NCBI GenBank assembly: GCA_028288485.1
Contig: JAQBNO010000163.1
Location: 1 to 64,000 of the forward strand
Source: Segetibacter sp.
Lineage (GTDB): Bacteria > Bacteroidota > Bacteroidia > Chitinophagales > Chitinophagaceae
Length of the DNA: 64,000 bases
Direction of reading: 5' to 3'
Under the pieces are notes generated by a model. That model saw only the letters and a program-made list of their open reading frames with translations, was not told the DNA's origin and searched no databases. Positions 9,241-18,053 of the stretch are shown here, piece by piece (the stretch's first letter is position 1; every line of letters begins with the position of its first letter). Made by a program: the position numbers and the translations under genes.

Positions 9241-12200
9241 ATGCTAATCAGAAGAATTTTACCTATTATCCTGGTAATATTTGCGCCATTATATATGCTT
9301 GCGCAGGTAACTACCAGTAGTATTACAGGAACGGTCAGATCGACAAACGGACCGCTGGCTGGCGCTACCATTACTGCCACCCACACTCCTACCGGAACGG
9401 TTTACCGGACGGTAACCTTAACAAAAGGAGTTTATAACCTGGTTAACTTGCAGCCGGGAGGGCCATATAAAATAGAAGTTTCTTTTGTAGGCTACCAACC
9501 ATTTACGCAAGACAGCGTTTCTTTAGCTCTTGGTGAAAACACAAGATTTGACGCGGATCTTAGCAGCACAAGTAGTACACTCGCTGAAGTTGTTGTAACA
9601 ACAACCGGGTCGGGAGCAAGAAGAAAGACAGGTGCAGCTACCAGCATTAGCCGGGCCCAGATTAATGCACTTCCATCTTTAAACAGAAGTTTACAGGATT
9701 ATACAAGACTAACACCACAAGCTAACGGCAATTCATTTGGCGGCGTTAGTAACAGGTTTAATAATATTACCATTGATGGAGCAGTTAATAACGATGTGTT
9801 TGGTTTGTCGGGTTCTGGTACACCCGGCGGCGGTGCAGGAACTACTCCGATTTCTTTAGACGCTATACAGGAAATACAAGTTGTTCTCGCTCCTTATGAT
9901 ATTACTTACGGCAATTTTACAGGGGGTGGTGTAAATGCAGTTACACGTTCAGGAACCAATAAGTTAGACGGTTCGGTTTATTATTTTCTGAGAAATCAAA
10001 ATACAGTAGGCAAAGACCCTGTTTCAGGAGTAAAAACAACCGATTTTAGCGATAAGCAGTATGGCATACGGTTAGGCGGGCCCATTGTTAAGAATAAACT
10101 ATTCTTTTTTGTAAACGGTGAATTGGCAAGAAGAACAGCACCTACATTATTTAATGCCGGAGAAACAGGAGCTTTAATTACAACTGCAGAAGCACAGGCA
10201 CTTGCGGATACAGTACAGAGAAAATATGGATACAATGTTGGCGGCTATGATGCTTTTAGTGCTGCCACGCAGAGTGATAAATTGTTTGGCAGGTTAGATT
10301 GGAACATCAATGATAAGCACAGGTTAACGCTGCGCCATAATTATATCAAAGCTTTCGACGATAACATTTCCCGTTCGGCTACCTTATTCCGTTATGGTAA
10401 TAACGCTTACCGTTTTAACAATACCCAGAATATAACCGTAGCAGAATTACGAAGCAGGTTTAGCAACAGGCTTTCAAATAATTTAATACTTGGCCTTCAC
10501 AAAATCAGGGATTTCCGTTCAACTTATGGAACCTTATTTCCTTCTGTAGAAATAACGCAGGGTTCGGGCACCATTCAATTTGGGTCCGAAAGAAGTTCAA
10601 CTGCAAACGAACTCGACCAGGACATTTTTGAGGTTACGAATAACCTGAAATATTTTAAAGGAAAACACACTTTTACTGTAGGAACACATAACGAGTTTTT
10701 TAAATTCAGGAACCTTTTCATTAATAACCTCAACGGAAGATGGTCGTTCAATAGTGTTGCAGATTTCTATGCTAACAGGCCCAGACAGGTTCAGGCTACG
10801 TACTCTAATGTTCCTGGTGAAACAAAACCTTCTGCAGCATTTAGCGCTGCTCAACTAGGTTTTTATGCACAGGACGAAATACAGGTTAATTCGAAATTCA
10901 GGGTTACAGCAGGTTTACGTGTAGACGTACCGGTTGTTGGAGACAGGCCTTCTTTTAATAAAATAGTTGACTCAACTTTCAAAAGCCAATATTCAACTTC
11001 AAACATTCCTAATAAGCAGTTGTTATGGTCTCCGAGACTTGGATTTAATTATGATGTTACAGGAAACAGAGATCTGATACTTAGAGGAGGCGCGGGCATA
11101 TTTACCGGTCGTGTTCCGTTTGTGTGGATCTCGAACCAATTCTCAAACACCGGCTTGTTACTAAGTACAATAAGCAATACTACTATCCCCGGAGGCTTTC
11201 AACCTGATCCTACAAAACAAGGTACCCTTGGTACTGCAGGAAGAAATTTTGAAGTTAACCTGATTGATAAAGACTTTAAATTGCCGCAAGTTGCCCGTTT
11301 TAATCTTGCTTCAGATATAAAATTACCTGGCGGTATAAATGCAACTCTTGAAGCTATCTACTCTAAAACAATAAATAATGTTTTATATAAAGACATCAAT
11401 CTTGCTCCACCTACTGGAATTGTAGATCAGACGTTTAATAACGGCGCAGATAAGAGAATAGCGTTTTCATCATCTACAAATGCCGGCGGCAGGAGAATAA
11501 ATCCTGATATAACTAATGCTATCCTAATCTCAAATACGAACCAGGGTTATACATATAATCTTACAGCACAGTTAAGTAAAACCTGGAAAAATGTTTTTGC
11601 TTCCGTTGCATACAATTACAACGATGCAAGGGAGGTAAACAGTGGTGCCAGTTCTACTGCGTTATCTAACTGGGAATTTGTGCAGGTAGTTGGTGATCCT
11701 AACAATCCACCTTTGTCGCGTTCAAACTATGCATTACCTCATCGCATTACTGCTGTCTTGTCTACTAACTTAAATTACAGCAAATTCATGAAAACCTCGC
11801 TTTCATTCTTTTATGTAGGCAACTCAGGTACAAGACTTACCTACTTGGTGAATGGTGATTTAAACAGCGATGGCCGCTTTGGTAACGACCTGTTATATGT
11901 TCCAAAAAACACCAGCGAGATCACTTTTGCTGATTTCCTGAACGCAAACGGAACAGTGCGATATACTGCTGCTGTACAGGCTGCTGCTTTTGAAAAATAC
12001 ATCAGCAGTAACAAATATCTTAACAGCAGGAGAGGTACATATACCGAAAGAAATGGAAGCAGCACGCCCTGGGAGCATGTGATAGATATGAGGATCGCTC
12101 ATGATTTCTTTATTACCCGCGGTGAAAACAAACACGCCCTTCAAATAACCTTCGACGTATTTAACTTCACAAACCTGATAAATCAAGACTGGGGCAGACA

Positions 12201-12366
12201 ATATGCTGTTACAAACCAGGCCTACAATATTCTAAGCGTAGTAAACAGAACAAGTGGTGCTAATATCGGGAAAGGATATAATTTCAGTATAGGACAAGAG
12301 CCATGGAATACAACCTTTGGTTCAAGGTTCCAGGGACAATTGGGTTTGAGGTATTCTTTCAATTAA
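9241..12366 (+). CDS. Oar-type TonB-dependent outer-membrane receptor
   Basis: The 1041-residue product is a TonB-dependent outer-membrane transporter of the Oar/carboxypeptidase-regulatory type. It begins with a signal peptide ending near LYMLAQ. A CarboxypepD-regulatory-like beta domain follows (SITGTVRSTNGPLAGATITA, about 24-110). The plug domain includes ITIDGAVNNDVFGL and the segment QEIQVVLAPYDITYGNFTGG. The beta barrel runs to a C-terminal aromatic residue (LGLRYSFN). I placed the start at ATG 9241, where the signal peptide begins; the open frame reaches back to 9091 without one. It is not a SusC, since no SusD gene follows. The substrate cannot be told from sequence; Oar proteins elsewhere act in adhesion, protein secretion or peptide uptake. 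Confidence 0.88.
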   Translation: MLIRRILPIILVIFAPLYMLAQVTTSSITGTVRSTNGPLAGATITATHTPTGTVYRTVTLTKGVYNLVNLQPGGPYKIEVSFVGYQPFTQDSVSLALGENTRFDADLSSTSSTLAEVVVTTTGSGARRKTGAATSISRAQINALPSLNRSLQDYTRLTPQANGNSFGGVSNRFNNITIDGAVNNDVFGLSGSGTPGGGAGTTPISLDAIQEIQVVLAPYDITYGNFTGGGVNAVTRSGTNKLDGSVYYFLRNQNTVGKDPVSGVKTTDFSDKQYGIRLGGPIVKNKLFFFVNGELARRTAPTLFNAGETGALITTAEAQALADTVQRKYGYNVGGYDAFSAATQSDKLFGRLDWNINDKHRLTLRHNYIKAFDDNISRSATLFRYGNNAYRFNNTQNITVAELRSRFSNRLSNNLILGLHKIRDFRSTYGTLFPSVEITQGSGTIQFGSERSSTANELDQDIFEVTNNLKYFKGKHTFTVGTHNEFFKFRNLFINNLNGRWSFNSVADFYANRPRQVQATYSNVPGETKPSAAFSAAQLGFYAQDEIQVNSKFRVTAGLRVDVPVVGDRPSFNKIVDSTFKSQYSTSNIPNKQLLWSPRLGFNYDVTGNRDLILRGGAGIFTGRVPFVWISNQFSNTGLLLSTISNTTIPGGFQPDPTKQGTLGTAGRNFEVNLIDKDFKLPQVARFNLASDIKLPGGINATLEAIYSKTINNVLYKDINLAPPTGIVDQTFNNGADKRIAFSSSTNAGGRRINPDITNAILISNTNQGYTYNLTAQLSKTWKNVFASVAYNYNDAREVNSGASSTALSNWEFVQVVGDPNNPPLSRSNYALPHRITAVLSTNLNYSKFMKTSLSFFYVGNSGTRLTYLVNGDLNSDGRFGNDLLYVPKNTSEITFADFLNANGTVRYTAAVQAAAFEKYISSNKYLNSRRGTYTERNGSSTPWEHVIDMRIAHDFFITRGENKHALQITFDVFNFTNLINQDWGRQYAVTNQAYNILSVVNRTSGANIGKGYNFSIGQEPWNTTFGSRFQGQLGLRYSFN

Positions 12367-12390
12367 TATTAAAAGATCAATTCTTTACAT

Positions 12391-12427
12391 AAAAAGAGGC
12401 GGCTTTACAAGGCCGCCTCTTTTATTT
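12391..12427. terminator. Bidirectional intrinsic terminator
   Basis: The perfect 12-bp arms AAAAGAGGCGGC and GCCGCCTCTTTT enclose an 8-base loop and are flanked by T-rich sequence on the plus strand and A-rich on the other. It lies between the TonB receptor and the convergent esterase and can serve both. Confidence 0.9.
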
Positions 12428-12444
12428 TTGTTGAATAGTTGAAG

Positions 12445-13254
12445 TTATTCTCCCCAACCCCATTTTAAAAATGTTGGAAACGCTCTTCCCCAGGTTTCCA
12501 TATCGTGCCTGCCATCTTCTAATTCAAGATACGCTATTTGTTTATCAGTATAACCAATGCCTTTAAGATCTTCTATCAGATCAGTTGTATCTTCAATAGA
12601 GTCAATTATTCCATTATTATTCCTGTCTGCGGTTTCATCTAACCGGCCACATTCAAAGAAAAATTTCAGACCCGGTTTGTAAGAACCCTTCTGTACCTGC
12701 AGATGCATAATGCGGTCTTTGTCACCGTCATAACCTTCTTCTTCATATCCACGCCTTCTCCACCACAAAGAGCCGCTGAAAACACCGACTTTTGAAAACT
12801 CATTGGGGTAGTTCCAGGCTAGGTCAATTGCACTTAACCCGCCCAGGGAAAAACCTGCAACAGATTTTTCCTTTATTGACCTAATCCCAAAGGCCAGTTT
12901 CAAAAAAGGCAACAGTTCGTCCAAAATAAATTTACAGTACAAACCGGCCTTTGCTCCCCTACCCTTGTAATCCGGTCTGCAAATGGTTCCATACTCATTC
13001 ATTCTGTCGGCATTGCAATGAATACCAACACAGATTAAAAACTTCGGTGTTTTTGTTCCTAACGCTGAATTCAAAATTTCAGCAAAATTTATCTTTCTTA
13101 AATCCTGGCCGTCGTTGATTAGTAATAGTTCTGCCTCTTCACCAGGGTGAGATTGTTTTGGCAGGTAAACATCAATTATTACTTCCCTCTCAAGAAACTC
13201 AGAATAAATCATCTTCTGTTTTACACCGACAATAGAACTTTCTATACCCGCCAT
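12445..13254 (-). CDS. Esterase-family alpha/beta hydrolase (enterochelin-esterase-like)
   Basis: The product (269 residues from the chosen start) belongs to the putative esterase family of Fes, antigen-85 and S-formylglutathione-hydrolase type enzymes. The nucleophile elbow is GFSLGG near residue 145; downstream acidic and His positions (FECGRLDET near 210, DGRHDMETW near 250) complete a plausible triad. The segment DRNNNGIIDSIEDT resembles a calcium-binding loop. No signal peptide is seen, so it is probably cytosolic. I chose ATG 13254 because AGAGGA precedes it by four bases; 13272 or 13329 are alternatives. It is divergent from the ATP-grasp gene and is the first member of an amidoligase neighbourhood, where such esterases may release or trim the ligated product (inference). 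Confidence 0.75.
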   Translation of the reverse strand: MAGIESSIVGVKQKMIYSEFLEREVIIDVYLPKQSHPGEEAELLLINDGQDLRKINFAEILNSALGTKTPKFLICVGIHCNADRMNEYGTICRPDYKGRGAKAGLYCKFILDELLPFLKLAFGIRSIKEKSVAGFSLGGLSAIDLAWNYPNEFSKVGVFSGSLWWRRRGYEEEGYDGDKDRIMHLQVQKGSYKPGLKFFFECGRLDETADRNNNGIIDSIEDTTDLIEDLKGIGYTDKQIAYLELEDGRHDMETWGRAFPTFLKWGWGE

Positions 13255-13674
13255 TACATCCTCTTCGTTCATAAATTTTAAAATATTTTCTGCCAGTACT
13301 GCTTTTTGTTTATACAAAAGATGACACATGAAACCTGTTAAAACTTTCGCTCTCCCGTCCCTCTGTAGCCTGGATCTCCCTTTTTAAAAAAGAAGGATTA
13401 TTTATAATAATAAAAGGAAGGTCAGCTTCAGTTTGCGAATTGCATTTTGCAATAAACGGACCGCAAGGAAAAGAAATTGTTTAACTTTATTTGGACCGGT
13501 AAAATTGAGGAATGATATTTTTACCAAACGTAGTAGTTTGATTAAAAATTTGTAGGATTAAACCTACATTGATGACCATTGCAGCAGTTTTGTGTTTTTC
13601 ATCTCCATTTTATGGTAGAGCGAAGGAAAAATTAGATCGTGCTGTAAATTTCCTCACATTAAACAATTTCGCTT
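13255..13674. promoter_or_regulatory. Divergent control region of the amidoligase cluster
   Basis: These 420 bases separate the esterase from the first ATP-grasp gene. They contain a small palindrome, TGTAGG-ATTAAA-CCTACA (13551-13568), which could be an operator. A weak TTTG (13490-13493) with a TATTTTT 21 bases on may be a promoter. No coding sequence is seen. Confidence 0.35.
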
Positions 13675-14631
13675 ATGAACAAAATTGGAATTCTTTTTGG
13701 AAAAGAACGAAGTTTCCCCCACGCATTAATTGAAAGGATTAACAGCAAAGGAATCGATGGCATTCTTGCAGAACCTGTTCATATAAATAAAGTGATGCAG
13801 GGTGAAACTACTGATTATGCCGTTATACTCGACCGCATCAGCCAGGATGTTCCGTTTTACCGCGCTTATCTTAAAAATGCAGCCCTTTGTGGTACGGCAG
13901 TAATTAATAATCCTTTTTGGTGGAGTGCTGATGAAAAGTTTTTCAACAATTGCCTTGCAACTAAAATAGGCGTTCCTGTTCCAAAAACAGTCATTCTACC
14001 TTCTTACCAGTTGCCGGCTGATACTTCAAATGAATCTTTCAGTAACCTTGATTACCCTTTAGATTGGGAAGCCATCTTTAATTACATCGGTTTCCCGGCT
14101 TATATGAAGCCTTTTGCCGGCGGCGGTTGGAAGAGTGTTTACAGGCTGGACGACATGCAAAAATTTTCCGAAACTCATCCCGAAACAGGTGAATTAGTGA
14201 TGATGCTACAGGAAGAAATTATCTTCGAAGAATATTACCGCTGCTATTGCATCGGGGGGAAATATGTAAGGATTATGCCTTACGAACCTCGCAACCCTTT
14301 TCACCTTCGGTATGTCGCCGATTTTTCTCCTTCCGAAGAAAAGCTGAAGGAAATGGAGAGTATCGTGCTAAAGATCAATAAATACCTCGGTTATGATTTT
14401 AATACCGTCGAACTGGCTTTAAGGGATGGTGTTCCTTACGCCATCGACTTTTGTAACCCTGCACCAGATGCAGACATCAACAGCGTTGGACAAGAAAACT
14501 TTGACTGGGTTGTTGAAACAGCGGCCAATTTTGCTATTGAAAAAGCACAGTCCAACAAGCCCGGCAAAGACAACCTTACCTGGGGCGAATACGTAAAAAG
14601 AAGCAGTGGCGGTGCTGACTCTTTAATTTAA
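13675..14631 (+). CDS. ATP-grasp domain amide ligase
   Basis: The 318-residue cytosolic protein shows an ATP-grasp fold of the kind that joins a carboxylate to an amine through an acyl phosphate. The N-terminal pre-ATP-grasp region runs to about residue 100. The nucleotide-binding strands are GFPAYMKPFAGGGWKSVY (near 140-157, with lysine and a glycine loop) and MMLQEEIIFEEYYRCY (near 182-197). The metal-binding end is YAIDFCNPAPDADINS near 260-275, where D and N stand in the usual E-x-N positions. The start MNKIGILFGKE matches a family beginning. The gene is followed after 54 bases by the YbdK-type ligase. The amine and acid substrates are unknown. It resembles RimK-like and glutathione-synthetase-like ligases only at fold level. 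Confidence 0.8.
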   Translation: MNKIGILFGKERSFPHALIERINSKGIDGILAEPVHINKVMQGETTDYAVILDRISQDVPFYRAYLKNAALCGTAVINNPFWWSADEKFFNNCLATKIGVPVPKTVILPSYQLPADTSNESFSNLDYPLDWEAIFNYIGFPAYMKPFAGGGWKSVYRLDDMQKFSETHPETGELVMMLQEEIIFEEYYRCYCIGGKYVRIMPYEPRNPFHLRYVADFSPSEEKLKEMESIVLKINKYLGYDFNTVELALRDGVPYAIDFCNPAPDADINSVGQENFDWVVETAANFAIEKAQSNKPGKDNLTWGEYVKRSSGGADSLI

Positions 14632-14685
14632 TTATACTACTAAGAACTGTTGCCTGCCTTTATACTTTAATCTTAATAACCATAC

Positions 14686-15795
14686 ATGGCACCCTTTAAC
14701 TACAAACATTTCACGCTCGGTATTGAAGAAGAATATATGGTAATTGACCCGAAAACGCGGGAATTAAAAAGCCACGAGCAAAAAATCGTCACTGAAGGTC
14801 AAAAGGTAATCAGGGATAAGGTTAAAGCAGAAATGCACCAGGCAGTTGTAGAAGTAGGAACCGACATCTGTGAAAATATTGAAGTAGCATACCGCGATGT
14901 ATCAACGCTGAGAACTACAATTTCGCAAATAGCCGGAGACCTCGGCCTTTGGGTAGGAGCCTCAGGTACACACCCTTTCAGCCATTGGGAACGACAGTTG
15001 ATAACCGACCATGCACGTTATAATGACATTGTAAACGAGTTACAGGAAGCAGCAAGAAGTAACCTTATTTTCGGTCTTCACGTTCACGTTGGTATGGAAA
15101 GCCGCGAAATGGCCATTCATATTGCTAATTCTGCCCGGTATTTTTTACCCCATGTGTACGCACTTAGTACCAACTCCCCTTTCTGGGAAGGCAGAACGAC
15201 AGGCTACAAATCATTCCGGACCAAAGTTTTCGATAAGTTTCCGCGAACAGGTATCCCTGATTTTTTCGAAAGCATCGAGGCTTATGATAATTACATAAAA
15301 CTGCTGGTAAAAACGAATTGTATTGATAATGCCAAAAAAATATGGTGGGATCTGCGGGTTCACCCTTTTTTCAATACAGTAGAATTCAGGATCTGCGACG
15401 TGCCAATGAATATTGATGAAACCATTGCTATTGCCGCCCTTTTCCAGGCAATTTGCGCCAAACTGTACCTGCTTCGAAGCAAAAACCTCAATTTCATGAT
15501 GTATTCGCGGCTGTTGATCAACGAAAATAAATGGCGCGCCGGCCGTTACGGAATAGACGGAACGATGATAGACTTTGGCAAAGAATCGGAAGTAAATACC
15601 CGTGTACTAATTTATGAACTTCTCGATTTTGTAGATGACGTAGTGGACCATCTCGGGAGCAGGCCCGCCATTTCTTATGTTCATAAAATTCTTGAAAGAG
15701 GCACCGGTGCCGACCGGCAACTGGCGGTATTTAAAGAAACAAATGACCTGGTAGCCGTAGCAGATTACATTCATGATCAGTTCCTCGTGAAATAA
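14686..15795 (+). CDS. Carboxylate-amine ligase, YbdK/GCS2 family
   Basis: This is a glutamate-cysteine-ligase-type 2 fold enzyme of the YbdK group, which forms amide or gamma-glutamyl bonds with ATP. The 369 residues match the family length. Typical motifs are LGIEEEYMVID (9-19), GLHVHVGM (about 129), NSPFWEGRTTGYKSFR (about 161), WWDLRVHPFFNTVEFRICDVP-like sequence (about 224, divided here as WWDLRVHP and TVEFRICD) and NKWRAGRYGIDG (about 284). The catalytic acidic and histidine residues appear intact. It lies 54 bases after the ATP-grasp gene, probably in one transcript. YbdK itself has weak glutamate-cysteine ligase activity in E. coli; the true substrate here is unknown. Confidence 0.9.
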   Translation: MAPFNYKHFTLGIEEEYMVIDPKTRELKSHEQKIVTEGQKVIRDKVKAEMHQAVVEVGTDICENIEVAYRDVSTLRTTISQIAGDLGLWVGASGTHPFSHWERQLITDHARYNDIVNELQEAARSNLIFGLHVHVGMESREMAIHIANSARYFLPHVYALSTNSPFWEGRTTGYKSFRTKVFDKFPRTGIPDFFESIEAYDNYIKLLVKTNCIDNAKKIWWDLRVHPFFNTVEFRICDVPMNIDETIAIAALFQAICAKLYLLRSKNLNFMMYSRLLINENKWRAGRYGIDGTMIDFGKESEVNTRVLIYELLDFVDDVVDHLGSRPAISYVHKILERGTGADRQLAVFKETNDLVAVADYIHDQFLVK

Positions 15796-16230
15796 TTTCC
15801 GGGAAAAAGAATAGTCGTTTCGAAGGCAAAAAATTGACTAGCCGCTACGATGGAAGATCAACATAGAACAAAAAGACAAAACGGAGCGTCGCAACAATGC
15901 GTCATTACACTTAGATAGTTCGTTCAATAAATGTATTTAAATATTAATTCACGGCTATAGATGTAATAGTTGTTTTTGTTCTAAGCTTAAGTTATACCAT
16001 TAAACATTGTTGTGTCACTCACTTGTACCGCTATTACTTCCTTGAGCCAGGAAGAAGTGGAGCTGTATTTATTTTAAAGAACCAAAGAACAGGAACAAAG
16101 TTTTACGACGAAAAACTTGTTAAAGCTATTCCTAAATTTATTTCATTTAATAGCCATTAATGATGGCACAACATCGTTTTAACCTGCCTAAAACACCCTA
16201 TACCGGCAAAAGCAGCTAAATTTGCAAGCT
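15796..16230. other. Gap with inverted repeat copies and a coding remnant
   Basis: The gap holds a weak plus copy (15879-15901) and a good minus copy (16003-16028) of the dispersed repeat. Directly after the second copy an open frame of 43 codons (16029-16160) reads as protein-like sequence (YYFLEPGRSGAVFILKNQ...) to a stop without any start. It could be the tail of a lost gene. Confidence 0.45.
16003..16028 (-). repeat. Dispersed intergenic repeat, copy 3
   Basis: On the minus strand it begins GTACAAGTGAGTGACACAAC and continues AATGTT. It is identical over 20 bases to copies at 7668, 32775 and 53632. Confidence 0.75.
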
Positions 16231-17067
16231 ATGAATTGGAATGAGGATCATAAAATAAGCATTGCCCTTCTCGATTTGAATGAAGGACGCGAGAACCAGG
16301 GAATGCGGTGCTTGCGGGAAATTGTGAAGCAGTGGGCCGAAATCAACAACTATAATGTGGATGTAAAAGAGTTTGATGTTCGGGTAAAAAATGAGGTTCC
16401 GGGTACTGGTTTCGACATATATATTTCTTCTGGAGGACCGGGTTCTCCTTTAGAAAGCATAGGAAGTGAATGGGAAGCCCGTTATTTTAACTGGCTTACT
16501 GAGATAGAAAACTGGAACAAGAGCGATAATTTTCCTAAAAAGCATGTTTTCTTTATTTGCCATAGTTTTCAGTTAGTGTGTCGTCATTATAATATTGGCG
16601 AGGTAGGTAAAAGAAAATCAACTTCTTTCGGGGTTTTCCCGATACACCTGATGCACGATGGAAGCGAAGAAGTGGTCTTTGAAGGATTGCATAATCCTTT
16701 TTACGCTGTTGACAGCCGCGACTTCCAGGTGATTGCGCCTAAGCATTCGAGGATTACTGAGATGGGTGGCAGAATATTAGCGCTGGAAAAAGAAAGGCCG
16801 CATGTTCCTTTTGAAAGAGCGATAATGGCGGTACGTTTCAACGATTATTTTATCGGTACCCAATTTCACCCTGAAGCAGACGCAAGAGGAATGAGCATGT
16901 TGTTGCAAAGAGAAGACAGGAAGAAAACGGTGATTGAAAACTTTGGCCAGGAAAAATGGAAGAGCATGCTCGAACACCTGGAAGATCCCGATAAAATATT
17001 ATATACCTACAGCCATATCTTGCCTAACTTTTTGAATGAAGCGGTGAATGATTTAGTGGAGGCATAA
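16231..17067 (+). CDS. Class I glutamine amidotransferase
   Basis: The 278-residue protein has the triad-type glutamine amidotransferase fold that releases ammonia from glutamine. The nucleophile elbow is FICHSFQLVCRHY near residues 108-120, with the catalytic cysteine in CHS rather than the usual GxCxGxQ, and the His-Glu pair is in GTQFHPEAD near 210. SSGGPGSP near residue 67 forms the oxyanion region. No synthase domain is attached, so it must donate ammonia to a partner or act as a gamma-glutamyl hydrolase like PuuD. The ATG at 16231 is preferred to a TTG nine bases upstream. The gene is in the same direction as the two ligases upstream, 435 bases after them. Confidence 0.82.
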   Translation: MNWNEDHKISIALLDLNEGRENQGMRCLREIVKQWAEINNYNVDVKEFDVRVKNEVPGTGFDIYISSGGPGSPLESIGSEWEARYFNWLTEIENWNKSDNFPKKHVFFICHSFQLVCRHYNIGEVGKRKSTSFGVFPIHLMHDGSEEVVFEGLHNPFYAVDSRDFQVIAPKHSRITEMGGRILALEKERPHVPFERAIMAVRFNDYFIGTQFHPEADARGMSMLLQREDRKKTVIENFGQEKWKSMLEHLEDPDKILYTYSHILPNFLNEAVNDLVEA

Positions 17068-17172
17068 AAACCAGTAATCCTGTTCTTCGGTCATAAGCCC
17101 TGCAACGGCTAACGCTGCATATTCAGCAGGGGTAAAAAAAGCTATCGCATCTTTTAACAAACCAGACTTCAT
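17053..17172 (-). CDS. Candidate 39-residue peptide gene antisense to the cluster
   Basis: A minus-strand frame begins with ATG at 17172 and ends inside the 3' end of the amidotransferase gene. The peptide starts MKSGLLKDAIAFFTPAEY, is rich in hydrophobic and acidic residues, and ends WFLCLH with one cysteine. An A/T-rich leader (AAACTAAAATATA) precedes the ATG, as before many Bacteroidota genes. I do not recognise it. It could be a small peptide of the amidoligase cluster, the start of a decayed gene, or chance. Confidence 0.25.
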   Translation of the reverse strand: MKSGLLKDAIAFFTPAEYAALAVAGLMTEEQDYWFLCLH

Positions 17173-18053
17173 TATATTTTAGTTTCTCACCATCGTTGCA
17201 TCGTAGGTAATAACACCTGCGACGGCGTAAAGAAACAAACAAGCCACCGGCTCTTTACAGCCAATGGCTTCTTTAATCTTATCTTCTTGCTCACGCTACA
17301 GTTGTTGATCATAACACGCGACAACGGCGAAGCGGCGTACACCAACACGGGAACAGACACTGCAACGCCTGACTCTGCAACACCAACACAGGGGTACATT
17401 GCGATGGCCGACTCTGCAACATCAAACCCGGCAAAAAGGGCTTACGCCGCAACACCAACACGGGCAAAACACTGGCACAATACATCCCATTATTAACCTT
17501 TCCTATATTAGTTAATAAAGCAAGTCGAATTACAATTTTTTCTATTTTTTATTTTTCAAATTGCAGCTATCTACATACATATAGAAGGTCTGCTATATGT
17601 ACCGACAATCAAAAGTTTGCTGTTTTACCAGGTGCTACATTAACTAACGGCAGGTCAATTTTTGGAACGCGAAGACCTGTTTTACAGTTCATCTGCCTTG
17701 AGAACGAAGCAAAGTCGTGCAACGGTGTTGGAGAAAAGTTTTAACTTACGATAGGTTTATACTGCAATAAAAACTAAGCCGACCAATGATCTTACAGTCA
17801 AAACGGAGCGTCGCAATCCCTGCCTCGGTAAGATGAAAGGCTGGCAACTAAAAATCCATCGCATAGTACGGGCAATTTCTTCTACCACTTATCCAGCCAT
17901 TCTCTTTCCAACTTAATCCCGCTGCATGATTCGTGTACTCATAAGCAGGTTATATAAATTTTTAGAATCATAGCTTAAGTAAACGAGTTAAATATCCGAT
18001 CCCTGTATGTTGGCAGGGATTTTTTGTTTTACATCATTATCAAAACAACTTGC
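17173..18053. other. Repeat-rich non-coding stretch in the amidoligase cluster
   Basis: The first part carries a degenerate repeat copy (17187-17207, minus) and four degenerate ~22-base units (17332-17463) with the core CAACACCAACACGGG. A frame around 17590-17745 reads ICTDNQKFAVLPGATLTNG... to a stop and could be a coding remnant. Weak plus copies of the dispersed repeat lie at 17703-17730 and 17793-17817. The stretch ends in a terminator-like hairpin. No intact gene is supported. Confidence 0.45.
17999..18027 (+). terminator. Terminator-like hairpin before second ATP-grasp gene
   Basis: The arms ATCCCTG (17999-18005) and CAGGGAT (18014-18020) with an 8-base loop are followed by TTTTTTG. 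It sits only 27 bases before the start codon at 18054, so it may stop upstream transcription or act as an attenuator of that gene. Confidence 0.6.

Noticed and set aside
9241-12366. SusC-like receptor for the pectin locus
   Set aside because: The domain order is Oar-like, no SusD gene follows, and it is over 10 kb from the glycosidases.
17187-17496. Overlapping open frames on both strands (69-70 codons)
   Set aside because: They arise from the degenerate repeat units and lack any protein-like pattern.
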